Below the pieces are notes generated by a model. It saw only the letters and a program-made list of their open reading frames with translations. It was not told where the DNA came from and searched no databases. Below are positions 22,281 through 32,908 of a stretch of DNA of 46,314 nt, piece by piece. The translations under genes and the position numbers were made by a program. Position 1 is the stretch's first letter; every line of letters starts with the position of its first letter. Location: NCBI GenBank assembly GCA_034675265.1, contig JAUCDK010000006.1, positions 1 to 46,314 on the forward strand, in the 5' to 3' direction. This DNA comes from UBA7396 sp034675265. GTDB taxonomy: Bacteria; Patescibacteriota; Gracilibacteria; BD1-5; UBA6164.

Positions 22281-23318
22281 TTAATAGTTATGAATTGGTT
22301 GAATTTTATAATAATATTGATTATCTTTTATGAAAATATTATTTCAAAGATATTCATGTATTTCCCTATCATCTCTTATAGGATTGATATATGTGCCCGT
22401 TGCATTTTCTGTGAGTACTTTAAAAGTATATCTAATATTATTTAAAACTCAAGTACTATATGCTAAAAAAACAGCATAATCATTTTTATCAAAATCAAAT
22501 ATTTTTGGAGTTCAAATATTTCCACTTAAAGTTAAATTTTCTTGTAAATATCAAGTCGTTCATGATTGAGAGAAAAAATTATATTCTTGAGTTTTCACGA
22601 GTTTATTTTGAGTTGTAAAAATATTTTTATCAAATTGAATAATTTTTCCACTAAAACTATCGTTCACATCAAAATACAACACAGCTTTTTCTAGTTGCGA
22701 AAGTTTTGGAAATGGTCATGTATTATTTTGATTTTTATCTATAAAATTTGCAACTTGTATATTAGACCAAAATATATTTTTATATCATTCTCATTTTACG
22801 ATATTCCCTTCTCTTTGTGTTTTGGCTTTTATAAATCTATCATCAAACAAATTTGGTTTTTCAAAAGAAAGAGTCATTCAAGAAAAAGTTCCCTCCAATA
22901 TCGTTGTTCAAGATAATTGAAAACCAGTTCATCATAATGTCCCACTTGAAAAAGTATCAAAAGATCAGGAAAAAAATATATTTATTGTTTCTCCATGAAG
23001 ACTTCAACTACACATATTATTTTCATAAATAGTATTTCCCATTGAAATAATTTCTGATCATGAAGACATTTTTACATCTTGTGGACAAGTTATAAAAGGT
23101 TTATAATTTCAAGAATTTTCATTATTTTTTATATTTTCATTGAATGAGATTTTTGCTTGTGATAAAATTTCTTGTGCCAAGATATCTTGTTTTTGCATAA
23201 AATCTATACTTTTTTCAAAAAATGATTGTTTATTCAAAATAATAACTCAAAAAGACAAAATGAGTGTGATTAAAAAAAATACATATATAATTCAAAAAGC
23301 TTTTTTTGTTTTATTCAT
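22281..23318 (-). CDS. Membrane-anchored protein in the pilin operon (PilX-like position)
   Basis: 345 residues. The N-terminal KKAFGIIYVFFLITLILSFG is a hydrophobic helix of the kind seen in PilX-type minor pilins, which often lack the canonical GFTLIE motif. A large extracytoplasmic part follows, with Ser/Gly/Thr-rich beta-like blocks (FFSGSFDTFSSGTLGGTGF) around residues 110-160. It starts 1 nt after the upstream pilin gene and ends 4 nt before the downstream one, so it is surely part of the pilus operon. Its exact role, perhaps priming or assembly, is inferred from position. Confidence 0.6.
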
Positions 23319-23319
23319 A

Positions 23320-23910
23320 TTAAAAATTTAAATTAAATTTTAAATAATCCTCTGTTTTCAAAAAATATTCTTGTTTGTTTTTTCAAGCAAAGTTTGACAT
23401 ATATCTCTTAAAAATATTAAGTTCAATTTCAAAAATATCTCAATCATTATACGCTAAAATATTCAAATCTTTTATGATTAATTTCTTATAAATTTTTCCA
23501 TTATTATAATTTAAATCTTCTATATTCGTATGATGATTTAAAACTCAAGAAAGCATATTTTGATTTAAAAAGAAATATCAAAAATAATACTTATTATATA
23601 ATTCTGGATTATAAGAAAAAGTATAATTATATCATTGATTATTATCTAAAAAACTTCCTATTAAAATTCAACTTTTTTCATTATGCAATAAAATTCCTCC
23701 TGTAAAAATAATTCATGAATTGTACTGAATCAAAGAAGTATCAAAACTAAAATCTTTTATGTCTTGAAAAATATCTGTTTTAATAGTAGTGTCTGAAAAA
23801 TTTTGAGATATTTTCATAATTGAAAACGAAATTCCAACAATAATAATTGCAAGAATAAAAACTGAAATACTTAATTCAATGAGAGTAAATCATGTTTTTT
23901 GTCTTCTCAT
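23320..23910 (-). CDS. Minor pilin-like protein
   Basis: 196 residues. The N-terminus has RRQKTG|FTLIELSISVFILAII, a canonical type III signal sequence with TGA-coded Gly at the cleavage site. The mature domain is Asn/Tyr/Phe-rich with no recognisable subfamily. It is the first gene of the three-gene pilin operon on the minus strand. It faces a divergent prepilin-like gene at 23997 across an 86-nt gap that must hold both promoters. Confidence 0.8.
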
Positions 23911-23996
23911 ATATAAAAATTGATCAATTAATACTAACCATATTATAAATATTTTAAAAAAAAAATAAAGTTTAACTTTTAAAATAATTCTATATA

Positions 23997-24428
23997 ATGA
24001 GAAAAAATATTTGTTATAAAAAATTTATGATAAAAAATTTAAAATGAGAAACCATTGTTTCTGTTATAGTTATAATTGTTATCATATCTATCGTACTTAT
24101 TTCTATGATAAAAATAATAGAATATGATAATAATTTAAACTTTGAATATGACAAAATAAACTATACTTCCCTTTTAGAAAATAATACAAAAAAATTAACT
24201 GAAAAAATTCACACCTGAAATCTTATAACTTGAACAAATTATTTTTTATATAAAAACAATAATGAAATAAAAGTTTTTTCAGGAACTTTATGAGAAGATT
24301 ATAAATATATAAATTATTTATGAGAACATATAAATTCTTGAAGTTACAAATGAGCTATATATGCAAGAGAATGTTTTCTAAAAAATGATATTTTTGAATG
24401 TTCAATAAAAGAGATGATAAAAAAATAA
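23997..24428 (+). CDS. Small pseudopilin-like protein, divergent from the pilin operon
   Basis: 143 residues. After a short basic start comes KNLKG|ETIVSVIVIIVIISIVLISMI, which keeps the Gly cleavage point and long hydrophobic helix of prepilins but has Ser, not Glu, at mature position 5. The remaining 95 residues are Asn/Lys/Tyr-rich with a Cys pair near the end (ARECFLKNDIFECS). It probably encodes a minor pilin of the adjacent system. A second in-frame ATG at 24027 is nearer the helix and may be the real start. It is closed by a strong terminator. Confidence 0.65.
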
Positions 24429-24446
24429 TTTTATCATCTCTTTTTA
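24407..24446. terminator. Bidirectional terminator between pseudopilin and histidine kinase
   Basis: The stem AAAAGAGATGATAAAA/TTTTATCATCTCTTTT lies between convergent stops (24428 and 24456). Confidence 0.85.
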
Positions 24447-24455
24447 GACAAGATT

Positions 24456-25706
24456 TTATTTAAAAATCAATTCAAATGTAGTACTTTTTTCATCTGATTG
24501 CACTGAAATTTTCCATTTATAAATTTCACAAATTTTTTTTACTAAAGAAAGTCAAATACCAAATCCTTGTGTATTCCTAGACTTTTCCCCTTTAAAAAAT
24601 CTATCAAAAATATATTTTAAATCGTCTTTTAAAATCATTTCTCAAGTATTTGAAATAGAGATTTTATTTTTATCTAAAATAATATTTATTTCTCATGATT
24701 CAAAATTATATTTAATAGCATTTCTGAGTAAATTTGAAAATAGCATATAAAAATATTCTTTGTTTGCTTTAATAGTAGTATTTTTTATCAGTTTAAAATT
24801 TACTTTTATCTTTTTCCCGTCAATTTCTTTTTGATATTCCGCAACTATTTCTTGTACTTCATTTTGAATATCTAATTCAATACTTGATGAAACACTATGA
24901 ATATCTGAAAAATTTGAAAGTTCCAAAATTAAATTATCAATTCTTTTTATTTCATTCATTGAGTCTAAAATTAAATCAGGTTCATAGGATTTAGTAGCAT
25001 TTAAAAGTTGTAAATTTGAACTAATAACTGCTATTGGAGTTCTGAGTTCATGATTTGCATTATGAATAAAATCATTCATATCAGAAAGTGATTCTTCTAC
25101 TGGTTTTAGATTTTTATCTACAAAAAATATTCAAATATAATAAAATACTATTGAAAAACATAAAGTAACCAAAAAGAAGAAAAATACATCCCAAAAATAA
25201 TCCTCTAACGAATATGACAATTCTTTTATAAAAATAATATCTTTAAATTCTCCACCAAAATATGAAATATCTACTCTTTTTGCTATAACAGAAGGTGAAA
25301 TTGTTTTAAGAGAATAATCAAGCGAAAGTATATTTTTATACGGGAATGAAATATCTTGATTCAAATTTTGAGCAATAATATTTCCTGAAGCATCAAGAAC
25401 CATAAAATTTAAAAATCTCAATGCTCTATCCGGTTGCTGTTTATTATGATCTTCTTTTGGAGGGCGAAACCTTAATCATTCAGTTAAAAAAATATTAAAC
25501 ACTACCGGGTCATTATGAAATTGTTCTGAAAGTTGATTTGTTATGGTATTAAAATCTTTTTTTTCATAAAAACTTAAGTTTGTATAACGAATCGTAAAAT
25601 AACTTAATTCTAAGAAAAATGACACACAAAAAACAATCACTGCAAACATAATGGCAAGTTGTGTTTTTGTATGTTTTAAATCCATTTTTTCCATATATCT
25701 ATTCAT
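24456..25706 (-). CDS. Sensor histidine kinase
   Basis: 416 residues. TM1 is at about 16-36 and TM2 at about 170-195, bracketing an extracytoplasmic sensor region of some 130 residues. The H-box HNANHELRTPI carries the phosphorylated His219. The N-box is LLRNAIKYNF (Asn near 329), G1 is SISNTGEMI, the F-box is IFDRFF, and G2 is GFGIGLSLV, with a TGA-coded Gly in the G-boxes. It senses an unknown external signal and phosphorylates the response regulator encoded just upstream. Its proposed start overlaps the end of the regulator gene by 8 nt, implying translational coupling; Met at 25694 would remove the overlap. Confidence 0.93.
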
Positions 25707-26364
25707 TAATTTTATATCAAATTCCTTTTATTGTTTGAATAACATCATTATCTAATTTTTTTCTTAAATATCAAATATAAACATCAACTGTTTTTGAAAA
25801 CATAATATCTCATTCAAACTCTCCCCAAACTTTTTCATACAATTCTTGACGAGAAAGAGTTCTTCATATATTTTGAGATAAATATTTTAACAAATTAAAC
25901 TCCAGGGGAGAAAGTTTTATAATATTTCCATCTTGTGAAACTTCTGTTTTTTCAATATCGATAAGATATTTATTTCAAAAATATATTGTATTTGATTTAT
26001 TTTTAAGATTTCTTCTATTAAGTGTATGAATTCTTGCGACTAATTCTTCAAAATCAAATGGTTTTGTTAAATAATCATCAGCTCATAAATTTAACCCATC
26101 AATAATATCTTGTTTTGCTGAATTAGATGTCAACATAATAATTTGAGTATTATCTCATTTTTCTCTCATTTTTTGAAGAATTTCTAATCCATTCATTGAT
26201 GGAAGATTAATATCTAAAATAATAACATCATAATGATGTGATAATGCTTTATATAAACCATCTTTTCCATCTTGTGCTGAATCACACGCAATATCTTTTA
26301 GTGAGAGATATCTCACAATATTTGCAGAAATTTGAATATTATCTTCTATTAATAAAATTTTCAT
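25699..26364 (-). CDS. OmpR/PhoB-family response regulator
   Basis: 221 residues. The receiver domain has E7-D8, the phosphoacceptor D51 in VIILDINLPSMNG, Thr/Ser in IIMLTSN, and K in LTKPFDFEE. The C-terminal winged helix reads LSPLEFNLLKYLSQNIGRTLSRQEL and ends VDVYIGYLRKKLDN...GIGYKI, typical of the OmpR class. It should bind DNA when phosphorylated by the downstream kinase. Its targets are unknown; the two genes form a closed operon between pilin genes and the lipid-related pair at 26488. Confidence 0.95.
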
Positions 26365-26487
26365 ATGACGTGATTATAAATATAAATTTTCTATATTGTA
26401 ATCAATTTTTGTAAGAAACAAGTAAGAAAAATTTGTATTTTTTATATTTTTTTTAAAATGAACAGAATTACATCCTAAAATTTAAAA

Positions 26488-27045
26488 ATGTTTTTCAATA
26501 AAAGAGTAATGAAAAATTACTCAAATGTATGAGCTATAAGCCGTTCTTCAAAATTTTTATATAAAAAAATGTCTCACGATATTGATTTTTCTCAAGATAT
26601 TCATATCGTAGAATATTGACCTGGAGATGGAATTTTTACAGATGAATTATTAAAACAAATAACTTCAAATTCGAAAATAAGTATTTTTGAAATTGATGAA
26701 GGTTTTTATAATTTTTTAAAAGAAAAATATAAAAATAATTCTCAAATAAATGTTTATAAAGAAGATGTTTGTAATATAAAAAAATATTTTGGTGAAAATT
26801 CAGTTGATTATATAGTAAGTAGTTTACCTCTGGCATTTATAAAAAAACATACCGTATTAAAAATACTTTCTGAATCAAAAAACATCTTAAAAAGTAACGG
26901 TTTTTTTATTCAATATCAATATTTTCTCCAAAACAAAAAACAAATACAAACTTTTTTCCCAAAAATAAAATATAGATTTACTCTTCTCAACTTTCCACCT
27001 GCTTTTGTTTATATTTGTAATAAAAACCATGAAAAAAAATCATAA
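26488..27045 (+). CDS. PmtA-like SAM-dependent methyltransferase
   Basis: 185 residues. The N-terminus NVGAISRSSKFLYKKM matches the block before motif I in phospholipid N-methyltransferases. Motif I is IVEYGPGDGIFTDELL (40-55), followed by an acidic strand end (FEIDEGF), an ED at motif III, and SSLPLAF at motif IV, where rRNA dimethylases would have NPPY/NLPY. FFIQYQYFL follows. The SLPL string favours PmtA-type enzymes, which methylate phosphatidylethanolamine, over KsgA. KsgA-like RNA methylation remains an alternative. It overlaps the downstream membrane-protein gene by 17 nt, so they are coupled. Confidence 0.72.
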
Positions 27046-27673
27046 AAAAATATTTACATATATAATTATATTTTTGTTTATTGTATGAATAAGTTCGAGT
27101 TTATATTTATATTTTTCTGGTTATAAATTAGAAGATTTATTTCATGAAAAAACACTTAGTTTAAATATAAAAATAATTATTATATTAATTCTTTATTTTT
27201 TTAGAAATTACCTATTTATTCCTTCTACTTTTGCAATACTTTTTGCTGGTTATTTTTTACAAGATTTTTGGATAACATTAATTATTAGTATTATTTGAGT
27301 AAGTATCTGAATTTTCCAAACATATTTTGTTTGATATGTTTTTTGAGAAGATTTAAAAGAAAATAAAAATTTCCAACTTATTTCAAAATATAATGAAAAA
27401 ATAAAACAAAATGGTTTTAAAGTGATATTTTGATGATCTTTAGTCCCCATTATTCCTGTAGATATTTTATATTACTCTGCTGGTCTTATAAAATATAATG
27501 TTGTAAAAGCATATCTTGCTGGTATTTTATGAGAACTTCCATTAATTATTTTATATGTCTATTTATGAAAAGAGGCTTATAAATATAGTGATTATATTTT
27601 ATATGTTGCCCTATGAATCGGAACTCTTTATATGCTCTATTTTTGAATAAAAAAACTATTTTTTAAAAAATAG
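27029..27673 (+). CDS. TVP38/TMEM64 (DedA-superfamily) membrane protein
   Basis: 214 residues with about five hydrophobic segments. The family core is recognisable: STFAILFAGYFLQDFW in the first half, then GGSLVPIIPVDILYYSAGLI and YLAGILGELPLIILYVYLG, the VTT re-entrant-loop pattern with paired prolines. Such proteins are linked to lipid or undecaprenyl-phosphate transport across membranes. The gene overlaps the PmtA-like methyltransferase by 17 nt and its tail runs into the shared terminator. Together they suggest handling of membrane lipids, perhaps scavenged ones; this is inference. Confidence 0.8.
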
Positions 27674-27682
27674 TTTTTTTAT
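27649..27682. terminator. Bidirectional terminator overlapping two gene ends
   Basis: The stem AAAAAAACTATTTT/AAAATAGTTTTTTT overlaps the last codons of the TVP38-like gene (stop 27673) and the stop of macB permease (27679). Confidence 0.82.
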
Positions 27683-28869
27683 TCAAACCTCAATGCTTCT
27701 ATTGGTCTAAGTTTTGATGCTTTGTATGCAGGAAGAAGTCAAAATACAACTCCTATTCAAAAAGAAAATCAAAAACTTAAAAGAAGTGAATCATTGGTCA
27801 TAATCGCTGCTATAGAAAAATAATTCAATATTTGAACAACTCAAAAACTCAGTGCAATTCACATAGCTCATCATAAAATACTTAATGTAACCGCTTCTGT
27901 TAAAAATTGTGTTAAGATATCGTTTTTCCCGGCTCAAATTGCTTTTCTAATTCATATTTCTTTTGTTCTTTCTGTTACTGAAACCAGCATAATATTCATA
28001 ACTCAAATTCATCCTACGAGTAAAGAAATTCCTGCAATTCCTGATAATAACATTGTTAAAGTTTCTGTTATAGATGTAAGGTTTGAGAGCATTTCTGCTT
28101 GATTTCTAATACGATATGGAAGAGATGATGTATTTTCAATGTTTAAAAATTCAATAAGTGCATTATTAATTTCTTCTTGTTTTTGAGTAATAGTATCTGA
28201 ATTTTCAACAGCAATCATAATTTCACTAAAATATTTTTGTCATACTACACGAATAGATGCTGTTGAAATAGGAATAAATACAACACTATCAAGAGTAGAA
28301 TTTTCTTCTATTACTCAAATAACTTCAAAAACATTATTTCACATTTTTATATTTTTTCCAATTGGATCCTCTCCATCAAACAAATCTGTAAGAATAGTTT
28401 GTCAAATAATAGCAACTTTATCTAAATTATCTTGATGACTTTGAGTAAATCACATCCCATATGATATTTCTACATTTTTTGCAGAAAAATAATCACTATT
28501 AATTCATAAAACTGACGCATTCATATTATTAGCCCCATATATAAGTTGTCAGTTTGTCGAAATAGTTGGTGCGATCGCTTTTATTCAAGAAATTTGTTTT
28601 ATTTCATCAACAAGATTTTGATTTAAAATATCACTTGATACCGATCTTGAATTCACTCATCACATACGATTAAGTGAAATAGTCAGTATATTTGTTCACA
28701 TTTCCTCTACTTGGTCAACAATAGATTTTTGGCTTCCAGCTCATATTGCAGTTAAAATAATAACTGAAGAAACTCCAATAATGATTCATAACATACTTAA
28801 AGTAGATCTGAGTTTATTTGCTCGTATAGATTCAAGAGAGTTTGTAAAATTTTCATATAAAGAAATCAT
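27679..28869 (-). CDS. MacB/FtsX-type ABC transporter permease
   Basis: 396 residues, the usual length for a permease separate from its ATPase. The N-terminus has SIRANKLRSTLSMLGIIIGV with TM1 at about 24-44. A large extracytoplasmic MacB periplasmic-core-like domain spans about 50-260. Three C-terminal helices carry [28 protein letters not shown], the hallmark loop of this family. It forms a mechanotransmission exporter with the ATPase (28919-29578) and fusion protein (29598-31670) encoded upstream in the same operon. The substrate may be a peptide, toxin or antimicrobial, but none is indicated. Confidence 0.93.
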
Positions 28870-28918
28870 TTTCAAAAAGATTAAATCATAAATAATTAAA
28901 ATAATTCATATAGAATAA

Positions 28919-29578
28919 TTATTGAATAAGTCAATCTTTTATAAAGATATGTTTTTTAGCAAAATTATCTATTTCTGGCTCATGAGTGATAAGAACTATA
29001 GTTTTTCCCTCCTTATTTAATTCTTGTAACAACAGCATAATTTCATTTCAAGTTTTTGTATCAAGTGCTCCTGTTGGTTCGTCTGCTAACAGCATACTTG
29101 GGTTTATTGCTAGAGCTCTTGCAATACTTACTCTTTGTTGTTGTCATCAAGAAAGTTCGCTTGGTTTGTGATTTATTTTCTCTCATAATCAAACTCTTTC
29201 TAATGCTTTCTTAGCTTTTTCCCATCTCTCTTTTTTATTCATTCAGGTATATGCTAATGGTAACATTACTTGTTTTATAACAGACATACGAGGAATTAAA
29301 TTATAGCTTTGGAATATAAATCATATCTTTTTTCATCTTATTGGTGCTAACTTATCTTCACTCAGTCAAGAAAGATTTATATCATCAAAAATATAACTCC
29401 CTGTACTTGGAATATCAAGCATTCAAATAATATTCATAAGAGTAGATTTTCAACTTCAAGAAGGTCACATAATCGAAACAAAATCTCATTCATCAATTTG
29501 TAAATCTATTCATTTCAAAACTTGAAGAATAGTATCTCACATTTTATATTCTTTGGTAATATTTTGTAAGGTAATCAT
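28919..29578 (-). CDS. MacB/LolD-type ABC transporter ATPase
   Basis: 219 residues. Walker A is GPSGSGKST (38-46), with two of its glycines encoded by TGA. The Q-loop is IFQSYNLIP, the signature LSGGQQQRVSIARAL has TGA TGA for GG, Walker B is MLLADEPTGALD, and the switch His is in LITHEPE. It powers the permease encoded 49 nt downstream. It is separate from the permease, unlike E. coli MacB where the domains are fused. The TGA-coded P-loop and signature glycines are strong evidence for code 25. Confidence 0.96.
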
Positions 29579-29597
29579 ATTTTTATATTATATATTA

Positions 29598-31670
29598 CTA
29601 AAATCATGGTCATCCTCAAAAACCTCATCATGATCTATTATTCCCACCTCATCATCCTGATCATGGAAGACTAATAAGTGAACTTGAACTTGAAGAAGTT
29701 GTAGTAGAACTTGAAGTTTTTACTTCATTAATTATTACTTTATCTCAAAGTGTTAATCACGAAAGTACTTCGGTCTTTCAAGATGAGGCAGTTCCAATTT
29801 CTATTTCAACTTTTTGAATTTTTCCATCTTTTTCTACATTTACATAGCTTTTATTATTTTGAGTAGAAATTGCTTTTGTTGAAACTACTAATACATCGTC
29901 TTTTTCTAAGGTTATAATTTCAATATCTGCTGTCATTCATGATAATACTTTTTTATCAAACTTTTCGTCTGTAATTACAATTTTTATAGTATATGAAACC
30001 ACTCATGATGATTGTACAGGCGTATAATCTATCAATTGAATTTGTCATTCTACTTTTTCAGTTGGATACGCATCGAATGTAATGGTCGCTTTTTGTCAAA
30101 TATTTACTTTTACTATATCTACTTGGTCAAGAAGTACAGGTATTTCTATTAAATCAGGGTTTTCAATATAGACATATTTAGAATTATCACTTGCCAAATT
30201 ATCTCCAACTTGTAAATCTACTTTACGAATAATTCATGAAAATGGAGCTCTTAATTCAAAGTTATCAAGTTCTTTTTTTGCATCAGAGAGATTTAATTCT
30301 GCTTTTTTTATTTCATTTTGCAAATTAATTACATTTGTAGTTGTCGGTCATTCTAAAGCTTCTTGATATGTTTTTTTAGTAATTTCAAGACCTGTTTCTA
30401 AATTTTTTATAGAATTTTGTTTTGATGTTAGTTTTAATTTATTATCTTCTAGTGTCTCAGATAAACTTTTTTCTAAATTTTTTAAATCATTTTTAGCTTT
30501 ATCTAAATTATTTTTTATAGAAGTAATATTATCTGCTGATTTTTCTAAAGTAAGTTGTTGTGATGATTTTACCAAATCAACATCTGTTAAAGTATCTAAT
30601 TTTTTCTCATAACTCAAAACAGTTGCTTGTCCAGATTGCATTTTTGAACGAATTGACGACATAGAAGATTTTTTTGATGAAATTTCATTTGCTGTTAAAC
30701 TTGCTGCCTCCACGCTATTTTCTAATGCTTTATATGTATAATCCGAAGCATAATACAGATTATCAAATAATTCTTTTTCCAAATTTAAAAGACTTCTTAT
30801 GTCACTATCATCAGCTTTTAATGCCTTTTGATATGAAGATATTGCTTTAGAAAAATAAATTTCAGCTTGATTTTTTAATGTTAAATCTTTTGCAGAAAGA
30901 TAGATTTCAAATACATCATTTTTCGTTTTATTTCATTCTGTGTATCATAAAATATAATCAATTGCTTCTATATTTTCTGCAATTCCTGTAAGTTCTTTTT
31001 TAAAATCTAACAAAAGTGTATCAAAAGTATTTTGAACTTCTATTTCAGTATTAGTTAAAGATTTTTGTTGTTCTTTTATAGTAACTTGATAGCTTTCCTC
31101 AGCGTCTACTAAAGATTTTTCAAGTATTTCAATATCCTTTTTTTTATATTCTATATTTTTTTCAATATTTTGTGTACTGGTTTCTTGTGTTTTTAAAAGC
31201 AAATCGAGTTCTTTTTTTGCTACTTCAATATTATCTTCTGCTTGGGAAATATTTTTTTCATACTCCATTATTTTACTTGCATCTAATGGTTTATAAAGAT
31301 CTTGTAATTTCAATTTTGCATTCTCTATATTTAATTGTTGTTGTTCAATATTAATAAGTGCTTGAGATTTATCTAATTCTGCAATTAAATCATCTTTTTT
31401 AACTGTATCTCATTCATTTATATAAACAGCAGTAACCTTCCCTGTTTTATTAAATTTTAATTGTTGTTCATCTGTCAATTCGGCATTTCAAACTACTGTA
31501 ATACTTTGTGATAAACTTCAACTCGCAACTATTTCAGATGTAGAAGATGAAGCTGAAGTTTGTACTTCTGAACTTTGTTTTATAAAAACATAATAATATC
31601 AAAAACTTCCCGATCAAATTCATATTATAAAATAAAATATACTAATTTTTTTAAATATTTTCGTAATCAT
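29598..31670 (-). CDS. MacA-like membrane fusion (adaptor) protein
   Basis: 690 residues, much longer than E. coli MacA (about 370). A TM anchor (about 8-27) is followed by a lipoyl-type strand (KFNKTGKVTAVYINEGDTVK). A very long coiled coil (about 95-480) has two hairpin halves rich in Lys, Glu, Ser and Asn. The returning lipoyl half (ELRAPFSGIIRKVDLQVGDN) and the beta-barrel and membrane-proximal domains follow. The C-terminus is an unusual Ser/Gly tail (SGGGFGGGPGF). It should link the MacB permease to an outer partner or, in a monoderm, extend through the cell wall. Its Gly tail echoes the Gly run of the small protein encoded just upstream. Confidence 0.88.
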
Positions 31671-31694
31671 ATTGATTTGTTTTTATGTTATAAA

Positions 31695-32009
31695 TTAATT
31701 TGAAGTTTGAGTTTCTCTTGTTTGAGTTCTTCCTGAAGAATTCCCTGATTGTGGAGTAATTCATTTTTCTTGCATAAGAGTTCTAATATCTTTTCCAGCA
31801 TCAATTTCCTTTTGTAATTCATCTTTTGTCATTCAGAGTCTTTCTGCCATTTGTGTTAATCTTTCATCGGTCATTTCCATATTTCCTCATCAAAATCCTC
31901 ATCATGGTCACATTTGAGAAGGTGTATTATTAAAAAAATATGAATATGATAGTGTTATTACTGCTCATACTTCGATTCAAATAAAAAAAGATATTAATTT
32001 TTCTTGCAT
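31695..32009 (-). CDS. Small membrane-anchored Gly-rich protein of the MacAB operon
   Basis: 104 residues. A TM segment (about 5-26, FFIGIEVGAVITLSYSYFF) is followed by a Gly run (MGPGGGFGGGNM), then a helical module MTDERLTQMAERLGMTKDEL and DAGKDIRTLMQEKGI. The latter resembles the small repeat of Bacillus YckD/DUF2680-like proteins (T-x-EEL...GK.....EKG). The tail is Ser/Thr/Gln-rich. It lies 24 nt upstream of macA and is likely the first gene of the operon. A role as accessory or substrate-binding subunit is a guess. Confidence 0.62.
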
Positions 32010-32020
32010 ATTGTTAAAAT

Positions 32021-32057
32021 AAAAAAATAAGTCTTGTAGATAATACAAGACTTATTT
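32021..32057 (-). terminator. Terminator of the lipoprotein peroxiredoxin gene
   Basis: The stem AATAAGTCTTGTA/TACAAGACTTATT lies between the peroxiredoxin stop (32077) and the next minus-strand start (32009), with a minus-strand T-run. Confidence 0.75.
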
Positions 32058-32076
32058 AAGAAGTAAGTAAGAGAAT

Positions 32077-32694
32077 TTATTTATTATTTTTTACAAGGTC
32101 ATAAATTCTTTGAGCATGACCAACTGCTTCAACATCATAAAATGCATGAATTGGTGTTCCTTTACTGTCAATAATCACAGTAGAACGGATAATATCTGTT
32201 GTTTGATCTCCATTTCAATATGTAGTTGGTTCTCATAAAGCTCCAAATTCTTTTAGTAAATCAGAATTTGAATCTTGAATAAGTTTAATTTTTAAACTAT
32301 GAGCTTCAGCAAAAGCTTTATGTGATTCAATATCATTTTTTGAAACTCAAATAATTTGGTATCCAAGTTTTGCAAAATCATCTATCATAGCAGAAAAATC
32401 AAGTGCTTGAATAGTACAATTTGGAGTGAAATCAAGAGGATAAAAATATACTATTGTATAAGGAGTTTTTGAAATTAAATCTCAAAATGTATCTTCATTA
32501 AAACTAAGATTTAAACTATCTAAATAGTGATATTTTTTTGTCAAATCCACAGAAATACCTCCAGTTGAAGATTCAACTAATTCTCAAGCAGATGCTTGTG
32601 TATTAGTATTCGTGTTTGTATTTTCATTTGTTTGAGTACAAGAAGCTAATAATGTAACCACAGCTAACAACATAATTACTTTAATTTTTTTCAT
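32077..32694 (-). CDS. Lipoprotein peroxiredoxin, BCP/AhpC-TSA family
   Basis: 205 residues. The lipobox LLASC has its acylated Cys at 19, followed by an Asn/Thr linker. The thioredoxin-fold domain has FYPLDFTPNCTIQALDF with the peroxidatic Cys93 (P-x3-T-x2-C motif present; the usual G before C is N). The BCP resolving Cys five residues later is absent, so it is 1-Cys-like or uses another partner. HKAFAEAH and VIIDSKGTP fit the fold. It reduces peroxides outside the membrane, where a host contact would expose the cell. It is a single-gene unit with a terminator of its own. Confidence 0.87.
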
Positions 32695-32850
32695 ATAAAT
32701 TTTTAAAAAATAATATGCTATTTATGATAATCTTTTTTCAATATTGTCAAATTTTTCTCCCTAGACATTATTTTTAAAGGTATATTTTATATAGGATTTA
32801 TTATCCAATAATCATACATTAAAAAATGAGAATATAACTTAAAAGCAATA

Positions 32851-32888
32851 AAAAAATATGACTTCTCATAAAGAAAGTCATATTTTTT
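32851..32888 (-). terminator. Terminator of the RND operon
   Basis: The stem AAAAAATATGACTT/AAGTCATATTTTTT lies downstream (minus strand) of the RND stop at 32909. Confidence 0.75.
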
Positions 32889-32908
32889 AAATATTTTTTA
32901 AATATTTT

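Noticed and set aside
24640..24700. Histidine kinase G1 box with N in place of D as a sign of inactivity
   Set aside because: The SNTGE form is common in active kinases of this class, and the H, N and G2 boxes are intact.
32822..32840. AATGAGAAT half-site upstream of the lipoprotein peroxiredoxin
   Set aside because: The second half (ATTCTCA) is missing and it lies about 130 nt from the start, so it does not qualify as a Fur-type operator.
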